From contig JAJCXX010000043.1 in the NCBI GenBank assembly GCA_029263195.1, positions 1-33,517 of the forward strand: DNA of 33,517 bases, written 5' to 3'. The position numbers and the translations under genes were made by a program. This DNA is from Acidimicrobiales bacterium (GTDB lineage Bacteria; Actinomycetota; Acidimicrobiia; Acidimicrobiales; Aldehydirespiratoraceae). The notes under the pieces are model-generated. The model searched no databases. It was not told the origin of the DNA and was given only the letters and a program-made list of their open reading frames with translations. Positions 1 through 7,823 of this stretch are shown one piece after another (within the stretch, counting starts at the first letter, position 1; the number at the start of each line of letters is the position of its first letter).

Positions 1-1866
1 GACAACGACATCTGCGGCAACTACTCCGCCGAGTACGGCGGTGGCATGAGCCACTTCGGTGTCAGCGAGAACGGCCTCATTGCTGGAAACGTCTTCCAGA
101 ACAACGAGTCGTTCGATGAGGGCGGCGCTCTGCTGATCGGCAGCGAGATCGCCTACGATCCGTTCGCTCCTCTCGGACTCGGTACCGGCTCGGTCGTTGT
201 CGACTCCAACCAGTTCCACTACAACCTGTCGGGCGACGACGGTGGCGCCATCATGGTGTTGCATGCGCTTGAGAGTGCGCTTCGCATCGTCAACAACATC
301 ATCGCCAACAACGTCGCAACCGACGTGGGCGGTGCTATCCATCTCATCGACGCTTCGGAAGCCACGATCGTTCACAACACGATCGCCAACAACCTCTCGA
401 CCAGTTCGGCCGAGGATGCCGGCGGCTTCGTCTGCATCAACGAGGTGCGAGTCGCGGTCGGTGGCACAAATACGTGCCCCCGCAGCGGCGGTCTCACCAC
501 TCAGCCCCACAGCGCGAGCTTCGTGCCGGTTGACGGATCGACATTCTCGGATCCGGCGCTCCAGAACAACCTGTTCTGGAACAACCGGGCGGGCGTCGTG
601 TTCGAGGCAGATGTCGACGCTGCGTTGCTTGGAGGCAATCTGATCCAGTTCATCGCCGGCACCCCCGACCTCGGGATCTACAACGGCGTCGTCGACATGG
701 GCGAAGATGCCATCCCGATGGTGCTCAACCCCGAGCACTCGGTGTTGACAGTGCCTTACGGTGCATCCCTGACCAACGTCGACGGTGTCGACCCTCTCTT
801 CGTGCTCGACTCGGTGGTCGCGACCCAGACCTTCCCGGCTCCTGTCTTCGGACAGATCGCCAACATCAACCTGGTGTACCCGGGTACTACTGCGCTCGAG
901 GACGCTGACTTCCATCTCGCCAGCGGGGCTTCGCCGGCGGCCGATCTCGGCACCTTGGGAATCGAGGCAGCCGATATCGACCGTCAGGATCGACCCTTCA
1001 TCGGGCCGATCGGACTCAACCTTGCTCCGGACTCCGGTGCTGATGAGGTTGGAGCAGGCCAGACCAACGGTCTGATGTTCTTCTCGACTGTGCGCAACAC
1101 CGATCCGCTGCTCGGCATCAAGGGCCAGGACGCACAGTCCTGGTCGGCCACGGGCATCTCGACCATTCTCGAGGGAGCCGCTGGCGGCGCATTCGCCGCC
1201 AGCATTGATGGCCTCCACGTGCTCACCAGCACCGAGTTCCTCGTTTCGCTCCTCGGCAACGGCAACGTATTGCCGGCCGGTGCCGCTGGCATTGGCGGAA
1301 CCTTCGTCGCCGATGATGAAGACATCGTCCACTACGACAAGGCCACCGACACGTGGTCCTTGTTCCTCGATGGTTCGGCAGTCGGGCTATCGGGAGGACC
1401 TCGCGACATCGATGCATTGCATCGACTGGCCGACGGCACCTTCCTGGTGTCGTTCGCCGGAGTCGCCGAGTTGCCGACCCAGTCGGGCACCCTCGGGTTC
1501 CCCGACGAGGACGTCGTCCGCATGGTGCCGGTCAGTTCGGTCGGCGGTGCGATTGTCAGCGCCTACTTCGAGCCCTACTTCTCGGGCTCGACGCTGGGCC
1601 TCGACCAGAACGGCAACAACGGCGACATCGACGCTGTCGCACTGATCAACGGGGGAACCACTCTCCTGCTGTCGACACGAGGCGCAAACCAGATCGGAGA
1701 CCTCGATGTTCGTGACGAGGACGTCATCGCCTGCGGTGGCGTCACCGTGGGCCTCGACGGCCTGGTCACCTGCGATCAAGGCGACTTTGTCTACTTCGAC
1801 GGAACGACCGAAGGCCTCCACGGCAGCAATGACGTGAACGCCGTGTCCGGCCCGCTGGCCGGCTGA
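1..1866 (+). CDS. Secreted parallel beta-helix protein with C-terminal four-repeat module (5' end outside window)
   Basis: The frame is open from the first base, so the N-terminus and any signal peptide are missing; 621 residues are visible. Residues 1 to about 330 look like a right-handed beta-helix of the polymorphic-membrane-protein type, with repeated N-rich rungs such as NNIIANN and HNTIANN and turns such as DDGGAI and DVGGAI. From about residue 356 (base 1066) a different part begins: four imperfect repeats built on DED(V/I), FLDGS..GL and DIDA, ending with a repeat that contains IACGG and a second Cys, then the stop. The same module ends the genes at 4897 and 9680. The stop lies 19 bases before the first possible start of the next gene, so this is probably part of the same operon. 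Function is unknown; extracellular adhesion or scaffolding is an inference from the fold. Confidence 0.8.
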   Translation, partial: DNDICGNYSAEYGGGMSHFGVSENGLIAGNVFQNNESFDEGGALLIGSEIAYDPFAPLGLGTGSVVVDSNQFHYNLSGDDGGAIMVLHALESALRIVNNIIANNVATDVGGAIHLIDASEATIVHNTIANNLSTSSAEDAGGFVCINEVRVAVGGTNTCPRSGGLTTQPHSASFVPVDGSTFSDPALQNNLFWNNRAGVVFEADVDAALLGGNLIQFIAGTPDLGIYNGVVDMGEDAIPMVLNPEHSVLTVPYGASLTNVDGVDPLFVLDSVVATQTFPAPVFGQIANINLVYPGTTALEDADFHLASGASPAADLGTLGIEAADIDRQDRPFIGPIGLNLAPDSGADEVGAGQTNGLMFFSTVRNTDPLLGIKGQDAQSWSATGISTILEGAAGGAFAASIDGLHVLTSTEFLVSLLGNGNVLPAGAAGIGGTFVADDEDIVHYDKATDTWSLFLDGSAVGLSGGPRDIDALHRLADGTFLVSFAGVAELPTQSGTLGFPDEDVVRMVPVSSVGGAIVSAYFEPYFSGSTLGLDQNGNNGDIDAVALINGGTTLLLSTRGANQIGDLDVRDEDVIACGGVTVGLDGLVTCDQGDFVYFDGTTEGLHGSNDVNAVSGPLAG

Positions 1867-1927
1867 GCGAAAGGCGACGAGACCAATGACTGAACGTACG
1901 AACGAAGAAATTGACCAGGAGATCGGG

Positions 1928-3514
1928 ATGATGTCGGAACCCAAGAGCCAATACGGACGGCGCTCCTTCCTGCGAAACGGGGCGATAGCCAGCCTCGCGG
2001 CGGGATCCGGAGTAGCCGCGGGACGAGGTCTCATCTCGTCGGCGGCTGCCGCCGGTGGTCCGGGATTCCTGGGGCAGGCGACACCACTTGTCGACGTCGT
2101 CGACCCGCTGGTGATCCCCAGCATTCGGTTGATGACGACCGACGGCCACATCTCAGCACCGGGCCGTCGTTTCTCCGGCCCCCAGCCCCACCCGATCTAC
2201 TCGTTCGGCTTCCGTGATGTCGACGACCAGAGGCTCCATGCCGCTGGTGGCGAACTCAACAAGAACCCGGGTGACCTCGTCACGAAGTACAGAGGCAAGG
2301 TGATCGCCACCTCGCCGACGATCGTCGTGCTCGAGGGTGAAGAGATGGCGATCGTGCTCACCAACCTCGGCTTCGAGGGTCGCCCCGACCTCGACGACGG
2401 CCACAGCCTCCACTGGCACGGCTTCCGAAATGCCACCGCCGTGTTCGACGGTGTGCCCGAGACGAGTGTGGCGGTTCCTCCGGGCCGCGACCTCCCCTAT
2501 TTCTACGACCTCAAGACCGCTGACGAGCCCGGCCAGACCGTCGGCTCGGCCGGTACCTACATGTACCACTGTCACTTCGAGGATGTGGAGCACGTGCAGA
2601 TGGGCATGACCGGCGTGATCTTCGTCGAGCCCCGCGACATGTACTTCCTGCCCGACGGCATCACCCCGAAGCCTCGGGTCAAGATCGCCTACAACGACAA
2701 CAGCGCCGGCGTTGACTCGAGCTTTGCTCGCGAGTTTGCCATTCTCACCAACGAGATCGACCCGGCCCCCCACGACAACCTCGAGGCGCTCCAGGAGTTC
2801 GTGTGGTCGGACTACAACCCGAAGTACTGGACCCTCAACGGTAGGTGCTACCCGGACACGGTCATTCCGCAGATCACGCCGATCGAGCAGAAAGCTCCTG
2901 TCGGGGAGTTCCTCGACATGCCGCTCGTCCCGGTGACCGACGACGAGAAGGCCGAAGCCGAAATGTACTACCAGCGCAACTCGTCGCTGATCCAGGTTCG
3001 GGAAGGCGAACGAGTTCTGCTTCGTCTCGCCAACCTGGGCTACGAGATCCATTCGCTCGACCTCGTCGGGGTCGGCGAGATGCGGGTCATCGCTCATGAT
3101 GCGTCCCTCTTGATCGGCAAGGCCGGCGACAACGACCTCACCTACACGAGCCGCCGAATCGAGCTCGGCCCGGGTGAGGCCCGTGATGCGATCTTCACGG
3201 TGCCCGCCTACGACGATCTAAACGCTGAGGTCGACACCCTGGCGGCTCGAATGAGCCCGGCCAAGGCACGGAAGTTCAACCGGTATCTGTTGAAATCGAG
3301 GGCCGGCGATCGGCTCCACAACAACGGAGAGGTCGACCCCGACGATGGTCCTAGCTACGCCAAGGTCAGCGATACCCACGGTGGCATGGTCACCGAGATC
3401 TGGGTCTACCCGACCCTGCTCGACGCACCTGGCCTCGGACAGGACGGTCTGCCCGATCAGGATTCCGTGAACGAGACGTTCCCAACGCTGGTTGTGCCAG
3501 TGGGTCAGGTCTGA
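1928..3514 (+). CDS. Tat-exported multicopper oxidase paralogue A (copper ligands in N-terminal domain)
   Basis: 528 residues from ATG 1928, which has AGGAG six bases upstream; an in-frame ATG at 1886 is a weaker alternative. The Tat signal is GRRSFLRNG followed by an Ala-rich stretch. The first cupredoxin domain holds H159-x2-H162-W-H164-G and H214-C215-H216 with H222 and M227, that is, a plausible type 1 copper site plus one half of a trinuclear cluster. The later cupredoxin region aligns with the usual MCO architecture (YWTLNGRCYPD, then GERVLLRLANLGYEIHSLDL) but has neither HPxHxH nor a C-terminal HCH motif, so it cannot build a complete trinuclear site alone. The next gene supplies the missing motifs. 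The likely role is oxidation of a metal or an organic substrate outside the membrane; the substrate cannot be told from sequence. Confidence 0.85.
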   Translation: MMSEPKSQYGRRSFLRNGAIASLAAGSGVAAGRGLISSAAAAGGPGFLGQATPLVDVVDPLVIPSIRLMTTDGHISAPGRRFSGPQPHPIYSFGFRDVDDQRLHAAGGELNKNPGDLVTKYRGKVIATSPTIVVLEGEEMAIVLTNLGFEGRPDLDDGHSLHWHGFRNATAVFDGVPETSVAVPPGRDLPYFYDLKTADEPGQTVGSAGTYMYHCHFEDVEHVQMGMTGVIFVEPRDMYFLPDGITPKPRVKIAYNDNSAGVDSSFAREFAILTNEIDPAPHDNLEALQEFVWSDYNPKYWTLNGRCYPDTVIPQITPIEQKAPVGEFLDMPLVPVTDDEKAEAEMYYQRNSSLIQVREGERVLLRLANLGYEIHSLDLVGVGEMRVIAHDASLLIGKAGDNDLTYTSRRIELGPGEARDAIFTVPAYDDLNAEVDTLAARMSPAKARKFNRYLLKSRAGDRLHNNGEVDPDDGPSYAKVSDTHGGMVTEIWVYPTLLDAPGLGQDGLPDQDSVNETFPTLVVPVGQV

Positions 3515-3526
3515 GGAGTGATGACG

Positions 3527-4897
3527 ATGAAACTACCCATACGTTCAAAACTGGCTGGGATCCTCTCCGTGGCCGTCATGGCCGGAGGGCTCGCAGCCGG
3601 ACTCTCGAGTGGAGCCCCGGCCTCGGCCAACGGGGGCAACTCGACCATCAGGTGCGAGACCGGTGGTGTCGGCACAGGAGGAGCAGTCGAGTTCAACCTC
3701 GAGGCTCGCGACGGCTACATCTCGTTCCCCGATGGCAACACGGTATACACGTGGAGCTACGCCCTTGCCGGGGCGCCCTATCTCCAGTTCCCCGGGCCGA
3801 CACTCTGTGTCGACGAAGGAGACCTGGTTCGGGTCAACCTCACCAATCCGCCCCACGGCGACAACCTCAGTGGCGGCATTCCGGCCGACTTCACCTCGAT
3901 CCTGTTCCCCGGTCAGACCGGTGTGACAGCGACGGGCGGAACGGCCGGCCTGCTCACTCAGGAAGTCGATGCAGGAGTGCCCGGCGACATGGTCACCTAC
4001 GAGTTCACGGCCTCTGCGCCGGGAACCTACCTGTATGAGTCCGGCACCGATCAAGCCGTTCAGGTGCAGATGGGGCTCTTCGGTGGACTGGTGGTCTATC
4101 CGAGCGCCGGCCGTGGATTCGTCTACGACGGAGTGAACTTCGACACCGAAAACGAATTCCTCCTGATCTTCCACGAGATCGATCCAGGGCTACACGTCGG
4201 GATAGAGCTCAACTCGCTCGCCGGACTCACCGGTGACGCCGTTCTCGACGGCTACGACCCTGTGTCACGTCACAATCGTTACTGGACCATCAACGGTCGG
4301 TCCTTCCCTGACGTGATCGCCCCCAACGACACCCCGGTACTACCCACCCAGCCCTACGGCGGTCTGGTGCAGATCAACGCCGGTGATCCCGACGGTGCCT
4401 ACATCCAGCTTCCGGCACTCGTTCGTTACGCCAACGCCGGGCTCGACAACCATCCCTTCCATCCGCACGGCAACTCCTTGCGGATCATCGCCCAGGACGC
4501 CCGACCGTTCCCCGACGAGATCGAGGCTTACACCGAGACGGTGGCAGCCGGCCAGACTTACGATCTGCTCGCCGAGTGGAACGATGTCGAAGCGTGGCAG
4601 GGAACTGGTGCACCGATTGGTGTCACTCTTCCGGCTCTGAACAACACCATGTTCAAGGGCGGTGTGACCTTCTACAGCGGTGATGCTGATCTTGGTCAAC
4701 AGCAGCAGCTGCCGCTCGATGTCACCACATTCACGACCTGTGGTGAGTACTACTTCCCCTGGCACAGCCACGCTCTCCAGGAGATTCAGAACTTCGATGA
4801 GGGCTTCGGCGGCATGTTGACCCTGTGGCGAGTCGATCCTCCCAAGGAATTCGACGCCGATGCAGGTCAATGGCTCAGCCCGACGGCGTGCAGGTGA
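3527..4897 (+). CDS. Secreted multicopper oxidase paralogue B (copper ligands in C-terminal domain, type 1 Cys replaced)
   Basis: 456 residues from ATG 3527, chosen because AGGAG (3514-3518) sits eight bases ahead; GTG 3518 and ATG 3521 are in frame. The signal peptide is Sec-type (KLPIRSK, hydrophobic core, APASA). It is a paralogue of the previous gene: GTYLYESG..VQVQMG replaces GTYMYHCH..VQMGM, and YWTINGRSFPD matches YWTLNGRCYPD. The N-terminal domain has lost the HWHG and HCH ligands. The C-terminal domain has H309-P-F-H312-P-H314-G and H413-S-H415 followed by EGFGGM. Ser therefore stands where the type 1 copper Cys would be, while the His residues for a trinuclear half-site remain. Together A and B carry the eight trinuclear His ligands. 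It starts 12 bases after A ends, which suits co-expression and an A-B complex; the complex is inference. Confidence 0.85.
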   Translation: MKLPIRSKLAGILSVAVMAGGLAAGLSSGAPASANGGNSTIRCETGGVGTGGAVEFNLEARDGYISFPDGNTVYTWSYALAGAPYLQFPGPTLCVDEGDLVRVNLTNPPHGDNLSGGIPADFTSILFPGQTGVTATGGTAGLLTQEVDAGVPGDMVTYEFTASAPGTYLYESGTDQAVQVQMGLFGGLVVYPSAGRGFVYDGVNFDTENEFLLIFHEIDPGLHVGIELNSLAGLTGDAVLDGYDPVSRHNRYWTINGRSFPDVIAPNDTPVLPTQPYGGLVQINAGDPDGAYIQLPALVRYANAGLDNHPFHPHGNSLRIIAQDARPFPDEIEAYTETVAAGQTYDLLAEWNDVEAWQGTGAPIGVTLPALNNTMFKGGVTFYSGDADLGQQQQLPLDVTTFTTCGEYYFPWHSHALQEIQNFDEGFGGMLTLWRVDPPKEFDADAGQWLSPTACR

Positions 4898-6807
4898 TGA
4901 CGATGAGTTCGAACACAAGGACTGACGGAACCATGAAAACCAAGACCACAAGTTCCATACGTAGCCGCATCGCAGCTTTGGTGGCGACCTCGCTACTGGC
5001 GAGCGTCACTGTTGCCGCCGCCACGGTGGGAACAGCCGCCGCAGCGACCGACATCTGGGTCTGCGCGAAGCCGGGCTCGGCATCGGTGGCCGATCCGGCC
5101 ACCGGTGGTACCTCAACGATGCCGGTGGCGTTCACCGGCTTCGTCGAGGTGGCGTCCGATCTCGACTGTGCGACCGCGATCCCCCAGCTCGGTGATCCGA
5201 CACCGATTCGTCTCACTCAGGGCGTGACCTACAACCTCAATGTCGTCAACCAGACCGGATTTCCGATCAACCTGACGGCAGTGGGCCTCACGGGCGCTCC
5301 CGATTTGACCGGTATTGCCGATACGGCCACGGACTCTTATGAGGTCACACCGGCCCAGCCCGGCACCTACCTCTATGAGTCGAGCCTCGATCCCCGCCAT
5401 GCCTTGCTCGGATTGCAGGGAGTGATCGTGGTCGACCCGGCAGTGCCCGACGGTACCGCCCATGGCAACCTCGTTTCGGACTATTCGACCGAGCAGGTTG
5501 TTGTGATCAGCGAGATCGATCTCTCGTTCAACAACGCGGTCGACCCGTTCGTCGAGGACCTGCGCAACTTCAAGCCCGACCTCTACCTGCTCAATGGCCA
5601 GACCCACACCGCTGGCAGTGCGATCCCTCCGATCGTCGCTGACTCCGGTGAACGAGTACTGCTGCGCTACGTCAACGCCAGCTCCGACAACAGCACCATG
5701 ACGGTGCTGGGTCTGCGACAGATCATCGTCGCCTTCGACGGCGAGATATTCGACGGATCCGGTGCGGCCGGCGAGCTTCCCAGGAACGAGAGCAATATCT
5801 TCCTGACGGCTGGTCAGACTGCAGATGTGATCGTGACGGTCGACGGCGCAACCGGCGATCAGATTGCGATCTACAACCGAAACCTGCGCACGTCGGCCAC
5901 CGATGACAACGGTGAGCAGCTGTTGATGATCGAAGTCGGCGCGGTGGTGGCTCCAGTGGCCCCCGATGTCTACCTCTCGCTCAACAACACCACTCGTAGT
6001 CTCGCTGGTGTCGTGGTTCGTGACGAGGACGTCGCACTATGGGACGGCACAACCATCTCGGTGTTCTTCGATGGTGAGTCCCACGGCCTCATCGACGTGG
6101 CCCCGGCGAATATCGCCGACATCGACGCTGTCCATGTCGATCCCGTATCAGGAGATGTCTGGTTCTCGCTCCGCCAGGACTTCGACAAGCCGACCGGCGC
6201 ATTCGCGGCCGAGTGGGCTGCCGTTCCCGATGTTCGACTGCAGGAGAACGACATCTTCAAGTTCGACAACGCCGCCGGCACGTTCAGCGTCTGGCTTGAC
6301 GGCTCGGCAATCGGGCTCAGCGACGGTTTGAATCGCCACGACATCAACGGCGTATCGGTTGATCCAGTCAGCGGAGTCACGACGTTCAGCGTCAACGGCT
6401 CCATCATCACCGCCGACGGCGTGCCCTACATGACAGGGTCCGGCGTCACGTTCGGTGCTCGCAACGAGGACGTTCTGCGCTGGATCCCCGTGTCCGGTGC
6501 CGCCGATCCGAGTGGTCCTGGCCAGTTCAACGTGCTGTTCGACGGCACCGACTTCGGTCTCGGCGTGGAGAACCTCGATGCAGTCGTGATATCGGCAACC
6601 GATGTCATGTTCTCGCTGACCACGGAGTACCCCAACATCCCGACCCCCGAGTTCGACAGGGATGACCTGATCGCCTGCCGTGGTCATCAGTCGCCGCCGC
6701 TGGGGTCGATCACCGACACCTGCACGGCCCCGCTGGCCCTTCAGTTCGATGCCGACGTCCTCCATCCGACCAACGCTGGTCAGGTTGACGCCTACTCGCT
6801 CGGATGA
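4897..6807 (+). CDS. Copper-less cupredoxin paralogue C fused to the four-repeat module
   Basis: 636 residues from ATG 4897, whose first base is the last base of the preceding stop (TGATG). ATG 4933 would also give a good Sec signal (MKTKTT, hydrophobic core, AAAATD). Residues to about 340 are a divergent pair of cupredoxin-like domains: GTYLYESS..LLGLQGVIVVDP aligns with the same place in A and B, and GERVLLRYVNAS matches GERVLLRLANLG of A. None of the HxH, HCH or HPxHxH ligand motifs is present, so copper catalysis is unlikely. From about residue 356 come four repeats (RDEDVALW..FFDGE..DIDAV, ENDIFKF..WLDGS..DING, NEDVLRW..LFDGT..LDAV, DDLIACRG..VDAYSLG), the last with a Cys pair. It may tether or organise the A-B enzymes; that role is inferred from gene order and fusion. 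Confidence 0.8.
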   Translation: MTMSSNTRTDGTMKTKTTSSIRSRIAALVATSLLASVTVAAATVGTAAAATDIWVCAKPGSASVADPATGGTSTMPVAFTGFVEVASDLDCATAIPQLGDPTPIRLTQGVTYNLNVVNQTGFPINLTAVGLTGAPDLTGIADTATDSYEVTPAQPGTYLYESSLDPRHALLGLQGVIVVDPAVPDGTAHGNLVSDYSTEQVVVISEIDLSFNNAVDPFVEDLRNFKPDLYLLNGQTHTAGSAIPPIVADSGERVLLRYVNASSDNSTMTVLGLRQIIVAFDGEIFDGSGAAGELPRNESNIFLTAGQTADVIVTVDGATGDQIAIYNRNLRTSATDDNGEQLLMIEVGAVVAPVAPDVYLSLNNTTRSLAGVVVRDEDVALWDGTTISVFFDGESHGLIDVAPANIADIDAVHVDPVSGDVWFSLRQDFDKPTGAFAAEWAAVPDVRLQENDIFKFDNAAGTFSVWLDGSAIGLSDGLNRHDINGVSVDPVSGVTTFSVNGSIITADGVPYMTGSGVTFGARNEDVLRWIPVSGAADPSGPGQFNVLFDGTDFGLGVENLDAVVISATDVMFSLTTEYPNIPTPEFDRDDLIACRGHQSPPLGSITDTCTAPLALQFDADVLHPTNAGQVDAYSLG

Positions 6808-7316
6808 TCACGACGATGGCCGCACCGCCGGCGCCCGTCGAGCCGAACTCAGGCTCCAACGGTTCCTTCCTTCGATACGTGGTGATGGCCTTGGCCATCG
6901 CCGTGGCCGCCGTCGGTGGCTGGAGTGCGACCTCTCGATTCGTTTCGAATGAGGCCACTCCGGTCGGCCTTGGCCCCATGGAATCTGTTGACCAGTCGGT
7001 GTTCGCCGGCCAGACGGGTGTCTGGATTGAGCACGTGGCGCTACTGGGCGGCAACGGTCTCATCGAGATTCGCTACAGGATCCTCGATGTCGACAAGTCC
7101 GAGATTGTTCACGACACCGAGTTGCCACCTCGCATCGTCGATTCAGACGGATTCGTCATTCGCTACCAGCGACATGAACACAGCCATGATCGGGTAAATC
7201 GGCTCGGCGCCACCTACGGCGAAGAGATCGTCAACATTGGCCGGACCATCTCCTCCGGAGACGTCGTCACTGTCATGATCGGCGGCTACGAACTGGAAGG
7301 GGTGACGGTCCAATGA
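6804..7316 (+). CDS. Small single-pass membrane protein with HEHSHD cluster
   Basis: 170 residues, overlapping the previous gene by four bases (ATGA). A short cytoplasmic Pro-rich start is followed by one membrane helix (about residues 24-42, YVVMALAIAVAAVGGW) and an external domain of about 125 residues. The external part has a beta-rich pattern (VWIEHVALLGGNGLIEIRYRILD) and the sequence RHEHSHDR near residue 129. Three His in alternating positions next to Asp suggest metal binding. I do not recognise the family. It lies between the cupredoxin genes and two CopC genes, so a role as copper relay or accessory subunit for the secreted oxidases is plausible but unproven. Confidence 0.75.
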   Translation: MITTMAAPPAPVEPNSGSNGSFLRYVVMALAIAVAAVGGWSATSRFVSNEATPVGLGPMESVDQSVFAGQTGVWIEHVALLGGNGLIEIRYRILDVDKSEIVHDTELPPRIVDSDGFVIRYQRHEHSHDRVNRLGATYGEEIVNIGRTISSGDVVTVMIGGYELEGVTVQ

Positions 7317-7819
7317 GTTTGATCCTTCGATCAGCGGCACTCACTCTGGGAATCACCATGTTTCTGGTCGGCCCGGCCGACGCCCACGCCGAACCGACGC
7401 TGATCTCTCCTCAGCCCTGTTCCACCGTTGCGTCAGCTGACGAACTCGTTATCGACTTCAGCGCCGAACTCAGCGCCGATGCCTCGAGCGCCACGGCTTC
7501 TGTCGACGGTGTTGTAGTGGCCACCGCCGGAATCGATCTCTCCGACATCAACAGACAGACCATCGTGCTGGCACTCCCTGACGGTGTCGATGGCCGAGTC
7601 GACGTTGCATGGTCGAGCCGCAGTGCGGTCGACAACGATGATGACTCCGGCACGTTTGCATTCGTGATCGGAACCGAATCGATCGCCGTCGACTGCGAGC
7701 CCGGAAATACCGAAGGTGGCTCCTCGCTGCCAGTGGCGCTTCCAGCAATGGTCGTGGCATCGGCCGCGGTTGTTCTCGCCGTGGTCAGAAGCCGACGCAG
7801 CGTCCGCGCGGTGAACTGA
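7313..7819 (+). CDS. CopC-like periplasmic/cell-surface copper-binding protein with C-terminal TM
   Basis: 168 residues with a four-base ATGA overlap upstream. The signal peptide ends VGPADA, and cleavage would leave His as the first mature residue (HAEPTL), the typical first ligand of the CopC Cu(II) site. The domain pattern fits CopC: ISPQPCSTV near the start, then DELVIDFSAEL, and a beta-sandwich to about residue 120. The second CopC ligand motif (DxH near the C-terminus of the domain) is not visible, so copper binding may be weakened or altered. After a short linker a helix (PVALPAMVVASAAVVLAVV) and RSRRS anchor it in the membrane. It directly precedes a CopC-CopD fusion, so the locus has two CopC domains of different quality. 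Its exact role, delivery or sensing, is open. Confidence 0.8.
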   Translation: MSLILRSAALTLGITMFLVGPADAHAEPTLISPQPCSTVASADELVIDFSAELSADASSATASVDGVVVATAGIDLSDINRQTIVLALPDGVDGRVDVAWSSRSAVDNDDDSGTFAFVIGTESIAVDCEPGNTEGGSSLPVALPAMVVASAAVVLAVVRSRRSVRAVN

Positions 7820-7823
7820 GCGC

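Noticed and set aside
2153..3097. 314-codon minus-strand frame opposite MCO A
   Set aside because: Shadow of the MCO gene, which carries the copper motifs.
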